A DNA stretch of 64,000 nucleotides from Sphingomonadaceae bacterium 3R27C6 (GTDB taxonomy: Bacteria > Pseudomonadota > Alphaproteobacteria > Sphingomonadales > Sphingomonadaceae): positions 1-64,000 of the forward strand of contig SCNS01000006.1 of NCBI GenBank assembly GCA_005503215.1, given 5' to 3'. This document shows, one piece after another, positions 35,507-43,805 of the stretch (positions within the stretch are counted from its first letter, which is position 1; each line of letters begins with the position of its first letter). The position numbers and the translations under genes were made by a program. The notes beneath the pieces were generated by a model, which saw only the letters and a list, made by a program, of their open reading frames with translations, was not told the origin of the DNA and made no database searches.

Positions 35507-36151
35507 ATGTCCTACGATATTGCCTTCCGATTCCAGCAGGCGCTCGATCCCTCGGGCCTCGAGACGCTGCCTGCCTGTCTTCACGCGCTGATCACCGCGA
35601 TCAAGGATTGCCGGAACGCCGGCAAACCCGACGAGGCCGATCCCGCGGTCATTCTGCTTGCCCGGCATCTCGGCGCCGTCGCGGCCGGCTTGGGCGAGAG
35701 CGACACCGTTCTTCGCCGTGCCTGCATGGACCGCATCGCAGATATGCGCGGCAAATCCGCACTGGCAGTGCTGGCGCATAAGGGCGTCAGCTATGACGAA
35801 CAGGCGAAGAAGCTTTTCCATAGCGATGGCCGCAAGGCCCTGAAGCGGCTCGCCGAGGCGCTCAGCCTTGCCGACGGCAGCTACGATCTGCGCTCGAACA
35901 AGGGCGGCATCGCGGTCAGCGGCGAGATCATCCTCCATGGCGAGGAACTCTACGTCCAGCTCGGGCTCGGCATGGGCACCGGCCGCGAGGTGATGTTCCG
36001 CCGCGTTGCCGGACGAAAGGACTATTGCGGCGACCGCAATCACTGGGCCGCGATCGGCGAACTGCTCGAGCCCGACCGTTTCGCCGCGCGCATTCGCCGC
36101 GACCTGCATCTCACCGAACCCGGAACGCCGCCGCTGCGGCTCGTTGCCTGA
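35507..36151 (+). CDS. Unknown 214-residue protein
   Basis: Starts at ATG 35507. The sequence is helical in its first 130 residues (LPACLHALITAIKDCRNAGK), then beta-rich with SNKGGIAVSGEIILHGEELY and LGLGMGTGREVMFRRVAGRK. No family recognised. It begins a run of small unknown genes (35507-38433) that are all on the plus strand with short spacers and are probably one operon. Confidence 0.6.
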   Translation: MSYDIAFRFQQALDPSGLETLPACLHALITAIKDCRNAGKPDEADPAVILLARHLGAVAAGLGESDTVLRRACMDRIADMRGKSALAVLAHKGVSYDEQAKKLFHSDGRKALKRLAEALSLADGSYDLRSNKGGIAVSGEIILHGEELYVQLGLGMGTGREVMFRRVAGRKDYCGDRNHWAAIGELLEPDRFAARIRRDLHLTEPGTPPLRLVA

Positions 36152-36162
36152 GGAGAATTATC

Positions 36163-36624
36163 ATGGAAATCATCGTCTCCCGTTCCCGCATTGCGGGGAC
36201 GCTTCCTCACTATGTTTATCGCGCGCTGGTCCCCGCCGAAGGCGTCGCCGCCGAGCGCCGCGCCATCGGCGGCACCGTCGCCGCACCGAAGATCGCCGGC
36301 CGCGCCCCTTGCGTCCGCATCGCGCCGCTCGCGGCACCCGAGCGCTATTTGACGATGAACCCTGTCGAGCGGTCGGCGCTCGCGCCGCGCATCGGAGCTT
36401 TAGGTCGCAGGATCGAGTGGCTGATCATCCGCACCATCTTCCCCGAGATGACCGCGGACTCGGTGCCGATCGTCTTCGCGCTCGACCATGACCCCGGCGA
36501 CGCGTGCGTCTGGGCCGATATCGAGGATATCACGGCCAGCTTCGATCGGCTCGAGCCCGACCTGGCCATTCTCACCGCCTTCGATCTCGGCCTGCGCCAA
36601 GGCGACGGTCTGCGCGCCGCCTGA
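36163..36624 (+). CDS. Unknown 153-residue protein
   Basis: AGGAG at 36151-36155 and ATG at 36163. The sequence contains a Pro/Ala-rich N-terminal third and a more structured part (RIEWLIIRTIFPEMTADSVP, then VFALDHDPGDACVWADIEDI). No motif recognised. Part of the 35507-38433 operon. Confidence 0.55.
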   Translation: MEIIVSRSRIAGTLPHYVYRALVPAEGVAAERRAIGGTVAAPKIAGRAPCVRIAPLAAPERYLTMNPVERSALAPRIGALGRRIEWLIIRTIFPEMTADSVPIVFALDHDPGDACVWADIEDITASFDRLEPDLAILTAFDLGLRQGDGLRAA

Positions 36625-36665
36625 GGTCCTCAGGCGCCTCTTCCCTTTTTCACGGAGGATTAGAC

Positions 36666-37394
36666 ATGAACATTTTCGTCGTCACCGGAACGCACTTCTC
36701 AGTGCCAACGACAATCACCAGCTATCATGCCGCCGCGTATGAAGCAGACGTCGCCGCGGCCGAGTTGGTGAACCTGCTGCGGGTCGATATCGATCCCGAG
36801 ACCCTGCCGCCGGTCGATGTCAGCGGCTGGCAGCTCGGTCTCGTAGAGGCGCAGCGTCGCCGGCTCGAGGCCCACGGCATCGAGCTTGCCGACCTCGAAC
36901 CCGAAACGCTGGCCGTCCAGGCCGGGTTCGACGTGCGGGTCGACCGAGCAGAAGTCCAGGGATTGTCGCCGCTGATGGTCGACGATCGGGAGCTCTCCAC
37001 CGTCCGTGCGGCACTCCGAAACTATCAACGGGCGACCCCGGACGCCTATATTCTCTCCATCGCCACCAATGACGATCGCCATGAGCCCATGACGATGGTC
37101 GAGATCGACTATCTGTGCGAGCGCCTCAACAGCGACCCGTCGGTCGCGCAGGAAACCAACGTCATCGTCGAGGTCCAGGGAGGCATGGTCCAGGACATCG
37201 TTGCCGACCGGCCGATCAAATTGTGGGTCGTCGATTATGATGTTGAAAGTGCCGACCCCGATGACCTCGTGATGTTCGCTGGTGCAGACGGCGATCCCGT
37301 GCCCGCGACCGTGAACGGCTGGACCGTCGATAGCATCCGCATCGACCCGGACCGGATCGCCCGCTTCGACGAAGCGCTCGGAGCGGGAGATTGA
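36666..37394 (+). CDS. Unknown 242-residue acidic protein
   Basis: Starts at ATG 36666 behind GGAGG. Highly acidic with repeated VDxDPE-type turns (NLLRVDIDPETLPPVDVSGW; SIRIDPDRIARFDEALGAGD). No recognised domain. The stop overlaps the following gene's possible TTG start, so the two are coupled. Confidence 0.55.
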   Translation: MNIFVVTGTHFSVPTTITSYHAAAYEADVAAAELVNLLRVDIDPETLPPVDVSGWQLGLVEAQRRRLEAHGIELADLEPETLAVQAGFDVRVDRAEVQGLSPLMVDDRELSTVRAALRNYQRATPDAYILSIATNDDRHEPMTMVEIDYLCERLNSDPSVAQETNVIVEVQGGMVQDIVADRPIKLWVVDYDVESADPDDLVMFAGADGDPVPATVNGWTVDSIRIDPDRIARFDEALGAGD

Positions 37395-37396
37395 TC

Positions 37397-37849
37397 ATGC
37401 CCAGATTTCTTGTCGATGCCTCCTATTGCACCCGGGGCGGCAATATGGCGCGCTGGTCAACGACCGTCGATGCAGACCATACGGCGGAAGCTCTCGGGAA
37501 GGCGCACCGCGCCGTCCTTGCGCGGCACTCCGGAGCGTCCAAGATCGATATCTCCGTCGCTGCGGATACCGGCATTCCCGGCGCCGGCAAAATCGCCGAC
37601 CCCGGGAATGCGGGAGGAGAGGCTATCGAATTGCGGATAGCGCTCCGGATTCTGGACGAAGGCAAACTCCGCGAGATCGCCACGACCCGCATGGCTACAA
37701 GCGGCTTCGACACCGACCCCGCGACGCACTTCGAGGAACCGCTCGGCGATCTGCTCTTCGAAGCGCTGATCGGTTCGAATCCCGATCCGATGTCTCCGCT
37801 CGACATGGGAATCGAGATCATCGGCTGGACCGGGCACCCCAGCAACTGA
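37397..37849 (+). CDS. Unknown 150-residue protein
   Basis: ATG 37397 lies just past the previous stop; TTG 37391 is an alternative. The protein reads MPRFLVDASYCTRGGNMARW at the start and has a beta-rich core with AEALGKAHRAVLARHSG. No family recognised; the similar size and acidity to its neighbours suggest a related set of accessory proteins. Confidence 0.5.
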   Translation: MPRFLVDASYCTRGGNMARWSTTVDADHTAEALGKAHRAVLARHSGASKIDISVAADTGIPGAGKIADPGNAGGEAIELRIALRILDEGKLREIATTRMATSGFDTDPATHFEEPLGDLLFEALIGSNPDPMSPLDMGIEIIGWTGHPSN

Positions 37850-37956
37850 TCGGCGACTTGCCGAGCGATCGACGGGTCCGGCGCCACGCAGGCAGCGGGC
37901 TCCGGGGCGATCGGCTTGAGCATGATAATTCCACCACGAAGCAGAAAGGGCCCGCA

Positions 37957-38433
37957 ATGGTTATTGGACACAATCACATTCGGAAAGTCGATACCTTCGA
38001 CGGATATGAAATCCTCGCCCATCCGCTACCTGCACGCGACGATCGTGTCTTCTATCCGACAGAACCCGACGGCAGCAGAGCCGGCGTCACCTACGCTTCG
38101 CATGACGTGATGATCGCTCGGCCGACCGGGATCGGAAGGCGAGGCCGCCTCGCTATCCTGATGCACCACGGCGGTGGTCGTCACGTCCTCGAATTCTATG
38201 AGAGCCTTCTACCGATCGCTTCGGCTCTGCTTTCGCTCCCGGAACGCGAACAATATGCACTGGCCTATACGATCTTCGAGCAAGCGGACGAATGTTCCGC
38301 CGGGACGTCGGCAGCGGAGGCACAGCGATGGGCCCAAGCCTATGTCGACGGCCGCATTCGAAAACGTCGGCGTGGGCGCGCCCGGCAGGTTTACGTCGAA
38401 ACCGAAGCCGAGAAGGCAATTCGGCGGGGCTGA
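37957..38433 (+). CDS. Unknown 158-residue protein
   Basis: Starts at ATG 37957 (GAAAGGG upstream). The middle HHGGGRHVLEFYESLLPIAS contains clustered histidines and could bind metal, and the C-terminus is basic (RIRKRRRGRARQVY). No family recognised. It closes the run of small genes before the GHKL ATPase. Confidence 0.55.
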   Translation: MVIGHNHIRKVDTFDGYEILAHPLPARDDRVFYPTEPDGSRAGVTYASHDVMIARPTGIGRRGRLAILMHHGGGRHVLEFYESLLPIASALLSLPEREQYALAYTIFEQADECSAGTSAAEAQRWAQAYVDGRIRKRRRGRARQVYVETEAEKAIRRG

Positions 38434-38479
38434 GACTGCGCTCGCCCGCCTCAGTGTTCGCGTCGAAGCGCCCGAGACC

Positions 38480-38536
38480 AGAAGGGGAGGGAGGGGCGGT
38501 TGATGCGGTGGCAGTGTGGTTGCCGCGTAACCGGAG
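38480..38536 (+). promoter_or_regulatory. Polypurine-hairpin element, copy 8
   Basis: Tract AGAAGGGGAGGGAGGGG (38480-38496). Stem CGGTT (38497-38501), bulged G, ATGCGG (38503-38508) pairs with CCGCGT (38523-38528) and AACCG (38529-38533): 11 bp with one G-T pair. The loop contains GCAGTGTGG. GGAG (38533-38536) touches the 3' arm; ATG at 38545. Confidence 0.6.
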
Positions 38537-38544
38537 ATCTTCTC

Positions 38545-40230
38545 ATGACGCTTCCAACCGAAATCCGCCCGCGCGTGGGCGAGCAGCTGATCACCAAGGT
38601 ATCGCGGCTGTTCAACGGCACCATCGCCGACATTCTCAACGAACTGTTCCAGAATGCCCGGCGCGCCGGCGCCACGAGCGTCGACGTCGATCTTGGCGAC
38701 GTCGATGGCCAGCCGACCCTCTATATCACCGACGACGGCCGCGGCATCGACGACTTGACATCCTTCGTGACCCTGGGCCGTTCTGGCTGGAGCGAAGACA
38801 TCGCGCGGCGCGAAGATCCCGCGGGAATGGGCGTGTTCAGCCTTGCCGGGAGACGCGTGACAGTGCGGTCCTTCTCCCAGGCCGCGAACGCGGGCTGGTC
38901 GGTGACGATCCCGGAAGACGGCTGGCAGGGCGAGGTGCCGCTGGTGGTCGAGTCGAGCTCGATGCGCAAGGGCACGCAGATCGCCATCGCCATCCCCGGC
39001 GAATGGCTCCCCACCCTCCAATCCCAGGTCGAGGCCGCCGCGAAGCATTTTCCCCTCGCAGTCGGCTTTCGGGGTGAAAACGTGCCGCGCGAGGATTTTC
39101 TCGCAGGCGCTCATCGTATCGAGAAATGGAACGGCTGCAGGATCGGCATCTACCGCAACGTCTATGATATACCCAGTGCCTCGCGCATCAACTTCCACGG
39201 TGTCAAGGTGCCCTGCCGCATGCCGTGCATCGCAGAGATCGATGCGGGAGATAAATGGTCGGCGCGCATCGATATCGTCGACGCGCCGTCACTCCAGCTC
39301 GTGCTGCCTGCGCGAAAGGAGATCGTGCAGAACGCCGCGCTCGATACTTTGCGGCTCGCTGTCCAGACGGCGATCTACCGAACCATCGCGATCAAGGGCG
39401 AGCACCGGCTGTCGTTCCGGGACTGGCAGCGCGCCGCCGAGCTTGGAATCGATCTCCCGGAGGCCAGTGCGTGGCTTTGTGAATGGCGCCCGCGCACCGC
39501 GGACAACGCTGGTCGCAACGACGGGCCGCGCGTCGAGGCCGTCCCCATGATCCTGATTCCAGATCATGAGGCGGATATCGAGCAATGCGCTGCGAAAGTG
39601 CTGACCGAGGAGGCGATCGGCTACCGTCCGGTCTTCGTCCAAGACGATTTTTCGGGCTATGAATGGTATGACAGCCTGCCGCGCATTCCGGGCTTGTCCT
39701 TCAGAATCGAAAAAGATGGGCGGCATTTCGACTATGCCGACGGTGAGGCGATCTTCGATCATATCAAGTCCGGGCACGTGACCGCAATTACGCTTTATCT
39801 ACCGATCGTCCGCTGCGCCGAGTTCGATGAGCCGATCGCATTGCTGGGTCTGCCGGTCGATATGCTCGTTTGCGCGAACGGGAGCAGCCGCCTCGAAGAG
39901 TCTCACGTCTTCGTTCGCGAAGGTGCCGCCGTCGAGCCGCCGGCGCTCGCCCAGCTGATGGAAGATTGCTGCTGGGTTTACGACGAAGATGGCGACAACG
40001 ACAGTTGGGACACGCAGCATCGCGATTTCGAGCGCGATGCGCGCCACTTCGCGAACAGGCTTCTGCTCGGCAGCGAGGAAGCCCTTCTCGAACAAATCCG
40101 GTCGGCGTTCAGCGAAGACGTCCAATGGCTGATCCCCAAGGGGCGGGCGCTCACCCTGCAGGCCGATAGCGGCAAGGTGGAACTCCTGCTGGCAGCCAAT
40201 GATCCAGGCGCCGGCACCGCCGCCGCATAA
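38545..40230 (+). CDS. GHKL-type (Hsp90/MORC-like) ATPase
   Basis: A 561-residue protein with an N-terminal GHKL ATP-binding fold: NELFQNARRAGA (N-box with Glu and Asn, about residue 31), ITDDGRGIDD (G1, about 62), and GMGVFSLAG (G2, about 94). The remainder contains a ribosomal-S5-like beta-alpha segment (NFHGVKVPCRMPCIAEIDAG) and an acidic C-terminus. GHKL proteins work as clamps or chaperones; bacterial MORC-like forms are seen in mobile and defence islands. No partner gene is obvious, so the role is open. Confidence 0.75.
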   Translation: MTLPTEIRPRVGEQLITKVSRLFNGTIADILNELFQNARRAGATSVDVDLGDVDGQPTLYITDDGRGIDDLTSFVTLGRSGWSEDIARREDPAGMGVFSLAGRRVTVRSFSQAANAGWSVTIPEDGWQGEVPLVVESSSMRKGTQIAIAIPGEWLPTLQSQVEAAAKHFPLAVGFRGENVPREDFLAGAHRIEKWNGCRIGIYRNVYDIPSASRINFHGVKVPCRMPCIAEIDAGDKWSARIDIVDAPSLQLVLPARKEIVQNAALDTLRLAVQTAIYRTIAIKGEHRLSFRDWQRAAELGIDLPEASAWLCEWRPRTADNAGRNDGPRVEAVPMILIPDHEADIEQCAAKVLTEEAIGYRPVFVQDDFSGYEWYDSLPRIPGLSFRIEKDGRHFDYADGEAIFDHIKSGHVTAITLYLPIVRCAEFDEPIALLGLPVDMLVCANGSSRLEESHVFVREGAAVEPPALAQLMEDCCWVYDEDGDNDSWDTQHRDFERDARHFANRLLLGSEEALLEQIRSAFSEDVQWLIPKGRALTLQADSGKVELLLAANDPGAGTAAA

Positions 40231-40242
40231 CACCACCCCGCA

Positions 40243-40284
40243 GCGCACGAGCCGGTCGGTCCGATGATCGCCCGTCGCGTGCGC
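40243..40284 (+). promoter_or_regulatory. Leader hairpin upstream of the gene at 40307
   Basis: GCGCACG (40243-40249) pairs perfectly with CGTGCGC (40278-40284), 28-base loop, then AAGGAG and ATG 40307. No purine tract and no T-run. Confidence 0.45.
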
Positions 40285-40306
40285 GTGCCGATAAGGAGTT
40301 GCACCC

Positions 40307-40744
40307 ATGACCGAAGACGATTTCGACAATCTGGTCGATGATGCTTCCCACGCGGTTTTCAATCGCGTGCCTGCCTTCATCCTTGGTGGGATGGACGCCG
40401 AAGACCGGTCGGACTTGCTGATCCGGATCAACGACGCGCTGGCGCCGATCCTCCGCGATCTGTCCCCGTCCGACGATGACAGCGACGAGGCCTCGAAAAT
40501 GCGTCCTTCGACGATCGGCGCATTTATTTCCGAGCTGATCGAAACGCATATGGAAAAATGCGAAAGTGCCGGCGAAGGCCCCGACGAGCGACCGGCGCAT
40601 ATCATCTGCGAAACCTTTGGAACCGAGGCCAATATCGCCAGCGTCGCGACCAGCTCCACGGATGACGAGGCCCGGGTCTATATCGTGTTCGAAGACGGCG
40701 ACGCATTCCGTCTCGCGATCGAGCGAGTCGACGGAGTGCAATAA
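40307..40744 (+). CDS. Unknown 145-residue acidic protein
   Basis: Starts at ATG 40307 with AAGGAG. Strongly acidic (LSPSDDDSDEASK), with an alpha-rich start and a short beta C-terminus (ARVYIVFEDGDAFRLAIERV). Acidic proteins of this size are often DNA mimics or antirestriction factors, but nothing here identifies it as such. Confidence 0.55.
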   Translation: MTEDDFDNLVDDASHAVFNRVPAFILGGMDAEDRSDLLIRINDALAPILRDLSPSDDDSDEASKMRPSTIGAFISELIETHMEKCESAGEGPDERPAHIICETFGTEANIASVATSSTDDEARVYIVFEDGDAFRLAIERVDGVQ

Positions 40745-40841
40745 GCCACTTCCCACTGTGTTCCAGTCGGTTTCGCATCGCTGGTCATTGCCCCGGCCGC
40801 GACGCGCGACTGTCGCTCATCATCTTCGATTGGATCTTGTC

Positions 40842-41048
40842 ATGGGAAACTCAGCATCCTCGACCCGCTTATCGCCGCTGCGTGCGGAACTGACGTCGTT
40901 CGAGCGCTGCTACGCCGTCGCGATCCAGCAGCGCGCCGCGAGCGGTCGCATTCAATTCATCGTCCGCACCGGCGACGCATTCCGGCCGTTTCGCGTGTCC
41001 GCGAGGCCCCCCGGTCGCGGCGAGCAAATCACGACCCTGGTCGCCTGA
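40842..41048 (+). CDS. Small basic protein, 68 residues
   Basis: ATG 40842; the surrounding frame is open and the sequence (LTSFERCYAVAIQQRAASGR, then FIVRTGDAFRPFRVSARPPG) looks like a folded beta-rich small protein. No family known. Confidence is limited by its size and a weak ribosome-binding site. Confidence 0.45.
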   Translation: MGNSASSTRLSPLRAELTSFERCYAVAIQQRAASGRIQFIVRTGDAFRPFRVSARPPGRGEQITTLVA

Positions 41049-41066
41049 TCCGGCTGCTTTGGCCCT

Positions 41067-41106
41067 GGAGGGAAGGGGGCGGGGATTGGCGCAATCCTGA
41101 CAGGAG
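41067..41106 (+). promoter_or_regulatory. Polypurine-hairpin element, copy 9
   Basis: GGAGGGAAGGGGGCGGGG (41067-41084) runs into a perfect 5-bp hairpin GGATT (41083-41087), loop GGCGC, AATCC (41093-41097); AGGAG at 41102-41106 and ATG at 41115. Confidence 0.6.
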
Positions 41107-41114
41107 ATCCGCCG

Positions 41115-41468
41115 ATGACCGATGAACCCACCGAAATGCCGTGCGTCTTCCGGCCGCCGCCGCTGCACCAGATTGCCCGTGCCGCATGGGCCGATCCTGG
41201 CGTTCGCGCGCAGGCAATTGAGGCGCTCGAACGCTTCCGAGGCTATTGCTCGCGTCCCTTACCCCGCGTTCCGGGCTGCGACACGGTCATCCGCATGGCT
41301 GTTCGTATCCAAGGCGGGTCCAGCGTCGACGTCGCCGCCGCCTGGGAATATAGCTACCGCTGGCGCCTCTTTCTCGACGCGTGGATCAACCACACGGAGA
41401 CGCGGTCGCGCAGCCGCTTCGACCACGGGCCGGTGATCCATCCGGCTCCGCACCCGCTGGGCCTCTGA
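41115..41468 (+). CDS. Unknown 117-residue protein upstream of PP-loop enzyme 2
   Basis: Starts with ATG 41115. Central part WADPGVRAQAIEALERFRGY and SSVDVAAAWEYSYRWRLFLD suggest a helical protein. The next gene begins two bases after its stop, so it is probably a partner or a co-regulated gene of PP-loop enzyme 2. No family recognised. Confidence 0.55.
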   Translation: MTDEPTEMPCVFRPPPLHQIARAAWADPGVRAQAIEALERFRGYCSRPLPRVPGCDTVIRMAVRIQGGSSVDVAAAWEYSYRWRLFLDAWINHTETRSRSRFDHGPVIHPAPHPLGL

Positions 41469-41469
41469 C

Positions 41470-42456
41470 ATGGCCGCCCCAACCGGGTTCATCACCGGTT
41501 TCCCGCCGGTCGATTTGCCGTGCCCCTATCTTCCCGACGATCCCGCGCTGCCATTGCCCCCGGTCATCGCGGCGTGGGGCATGGGTCTCGACAGCACGGC
41601 GATGATCATCGAATGGGTGTCGCGCGGATGGCCGCTCGATCTCGTGCTGACCGCCGATACCGGCAGCGAACGCCCCGAGACCTATGATTATCTCCCGATC
41701 TTCCAGCGGTGGATGGACGCGCATGGTATCGAGCACGAGATCGTCAGCTACGCGCCGAAGCGCTTCAAGCATTGGCCGCCCTATTTCACGCTGCTCGAAA
41801 ATTGCCTGACCAACGCAACCTTGCCGTCGATCAGCTTCGGGCGCCACAGCTGTTCGCAAAAATGGAAGATCCAGCCGCAAGACAAATGGGTCGAGACCTG
41901 GGAGCCCGCCCAGCGCACCTGGGCGCGCGGCGGAAAAGTCATCAAGCTGATCGGCTATGATGCATCGCCTGCCGACAGCCGCCGCTACGCACACCGCGAG
42001 GGGCATGTCGATCCGCGCTATGACTATTGCTACCCGCTGCGCGACTGGAACTGGGATCGCTTCCGCTGCGCCGCGCGCATCAAGGCCGAAGGCCTACCGG
42101 TGCCCGTCAAGTCGAGCTGCTTCTTCTGCGCCGCGATGAAACCCCACGAGGTCGAGACGCTGCCGCCCTGGTGCCTTCGCCTGATCGTGCTGATGGAAAC
42201 GCGTGCCGCGCCCCGCCTGGTCACCGTCGAAGGCCTGTGGCGCCGTGGCACCAGCGCGCGGCCCGGCACGATGACGGAATTCATCCGGGAGCGCGGCCTG
42301 CTGCCGCCGCTCGAAATTGCCGCGATCGTGAACGGTGCACCCGTCGCGCTGGTCGAATTCCAGGAAGTCGCCGCGCAGTTCCCGGTCGAGGAGCGACCGC
42401 CGCTTCGCGAATGGATCGACCGGTTCAACGCGGGCGTAACGCGGCTCGCTGCTTGA
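41470..42456 (+). CDS. PP-loop (PAPS reductase-like) enzyme 2
   Basis: A 328-residue enzyme with AAWGMGLDSTAMIIEWVSRG as PP-loop (GMGLDST in place of SGGKDST) and DTGSERPETYDYL for the nucleotide-binding turn. Later motifs RHSCSQKWK and SSCFFCAAMKPHE give the same Cys plus CxxC arrangement as enzyme 1, although overall similarity is low. The family is found in phages and plasmids; the substrate is unknown. Together with enzyme 1 and the DNA-modification genes it could be part of nucleic-acid base chemistry; QueC-like activity is possible but not shown. Confidence 0.75.
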   Translation: MAAPTGFITGFPPVDLPCPYLPDDPALPLPPVIAAWGMGLDSTAMIIEWVSRGWPLDLVLTADTGSERPETYDYLPIFQRWMDAHGIEHEIVSYAPKRFKHWPPYFTLLENCLTNATLPSISFGRHSCSQKWKIQPQDKWVETWEPAQRTWARGGKVIKLIGYDASPADSRRYAHREGHVDPRYDYCYPLRDWNWDRFRCAARIKAEGLPVPVKSSCFFCAAMKPHEVETLPPWCLRLIVLMETRAAPRLVTVEGLWRRGTSARPGTMTEFIRERGLLPPLEIAAIVNGAPVALVEFQEVAAQFPVEERPPLREWIDRFNAGVTRLAA

Positions 42457-42510
42457 CGATGCCATGCCGCGATATCGTCGCAAGCCGTTTCTTTTTGAGG
42501 AGCAAATTCC

Positions 42511-42699
42511 ATGACACATGTGATCAAGGTCGTTCAGGTCTACCGGCTCGAGCGCGAGACGGTGATCGAGGTCGAAGCCTCGTCGGCATATGACGCCGCC
42601 GAGCTGGTCGGTATCGGCGAGGTCGCTCTGCCCTCCTATGACGACCCGGCCTGGAGTGAAGCCCGAACGCTCGAAAGCGAAAACTGCTTTCCGTCGTAA
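42511..42699 (+). CDS. Small acidic protein, 62 residues
   Basis: Starts at ATG 42511 with GAGGAG (42497-42502). One short beta-alpha-type unit (KVVQVYRLERETVIEVEASS, then AYDAAELVGIG), a fold resembling small phage and plasmid proteins of the DpnD/PcfM kind; that similarity is weak. No function can be given. Confidence 0.5.
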   Translation: MTHVIKVVQVYRLERETVIEVEASSAYDAAELVGIGEVALPSYDDPAWSEARTLESENCFPS

Positions 42700-42942
42700 G
42701 CAGCGGCCGCCCAGGCGCCGACGGACCAAGGGCAGGATCGCGTCCATGATCGGCGCCGCAGCCCGAGTTTGCTATCGCCCTGCCGGGCGATCCGCGCTGG
42801 CCTGGTTATCTCCCATGGCTATCAGCGCGTCTCCCTGCGATTTAATTGTCCCCCGGACGTGCTGCTTGATCGAGAAGCGATCGGCAGAGCCTGCCATTGC
42901 CATGCAACAGGACGCTCTTGCGACGCCGGCCTCCAACGCGCC
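42700..42942. other. Spacer without gene
   Basis: Nothing convincing on either strand between the 62-residue protein and copy 10 of the polypurine element. Several short open frames cross it but none has a ribosome-binding site or protein-like composition. Confidence 0.4.
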
Positions 42943-42997
42943 GAGGAGGGAAGGGGGATTCGCGGGGTGGGCAGCGGGAGTGAACCCGGGCTTCACC
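42943..42997 (+). promoter_or_regulatory. Polypurine-hairpin element, copy 10
   Basis: Tract GAGGAGGGAAGGGGGA (42943-42958). The hairpin is layered: GGTG (42966-42969) / CACC (42994-42997), AGC (42973-42975) / GCT (42990-42992), GGG (42976-42978) / CCC (42985-42987), loop AGTGAA. A pyrimidine run TTTCTTTTT and ATGGAG precede ATG 43023. Confidence 0.5.
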
Positions 42998-43022
42998 TTT
43001 CTTTTTGCGAATGGAGATTGTC

Positions 43023-43625
43023 ATGGCCAGGTTTTCAACACGCATTCCGGCGTCGCGGCGCTGTTCCGGCGTTGTCCTCAATCATCGCTCACAGTGGTGG
43101 CTCGTGGAATTTCCCAAGGATGGAGCCAATCCCACGGCTATCCACCGGCTGACCGGCAATCTTACGGCTGGCATGATCGAGAAGCTGACGGCCGCCGGGT
43201 TCGGCTCGGACGATCGTTGCGCGATCGGATCGCCCTATCCGTCCGATCTCTACTCGCTCGGCGATTTTCGTCTCGTTCCGTCCGATCGGTCGCCGGACCT
43301 GTTCGACATCGACGCCTGTCACCGGCTGACCGAAGCCGACACACCGGCGGTGCGCCTTGCCCGGATGATGATCGAAACCACGCTCTTCCTGCTCCCGTCG
43401 GACTTCGTTTCGGTGCTCACTGCCGTCCCGAAGAACGATCGGCCCGTCCTCGCTATCCGTCTCAGCGGATATGTCTGCTCGACGTTCGAGCTCCTGACCG
43501 CGCGCTATATGCCGGCCTATCGGCCCCTGTCTCCATGGCGCGATATTTCGAACGAGGCCGTCGGCGACAGCGGCGGCGATATCCTCGGCTGGCGCCATGC
43601 CGCGGACTGGCTCGAGTTAACGTAA
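43023..43625 (+). CDS. Unknown 200-residue protein
   Basis: ATG 43023 with TGGAG upstream; an in-frame ATG at 43011 lies at that site. The protein reads MARFSTRIPASRRCSGVVLN at the start and has a central block LTAAGFGSDDRCAIGSPYPS. No family recognised. It is the last plus-strand gene before the small divergent operon. Confidence 0.55.
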   Translation: MARFSTRIPASRRCSGVVLNHRSQWWLVEFPKDGANPTAIHRLTGNLTAGMIEKLTAAGFGSDDRCAIGSPYPSDLYSLGDFRLVPSDRSPDLFDIDACHRLTEADTPAVRLARMMIETTLFLLPSDFVSVLTAVPKNDRPVLAIRLSGYVCSTFELLTARYMPAYRPLSPWRDISNEAVGDSGGDILGWRHAADWLELT

Positions 43626-43673
43626 GCGCGGTCTGTCGGTGAACTATCCAGTCGGCTGTGCGCAGGCTGGTGC

Positions 43674-43805
43674 TCAGCGGAACAGGCCCCTGACAAGATT
43701 CGCGATCATGCTCGCGCCGATGACCGCCGCCACAACATAGACGATCTTCTCGTTGAACGCCGACGGCGGTTCATTGTCTCGCGGATCGGGCCAAAGCCGG
43801 GGCAT
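43674..43805 (-). CDS. 43-residue single-span membrane protein
   Basis: Minus-strand frame beginning at ATG 43805 and ending TGA 43674. The protein has a short polar N-terminus (MPRLWPDPRDNEPPSAFNEK) and one hydrophobic stretch (IVYVVAAVIGASMIANLV) followed by Arg residues, so a small inner-membrane peptide. Its ATG overlaps the stop of the gene above it (TAATG), the typical sign of translational coupling. Toxins and regulators of this size exist, but no family is recognised. Confidence 0.5.
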   Translation of the reverse strand: MPRLWPDPRDNEPPSAFNEKIVYVVAAVIGASMIANLVRGLFR

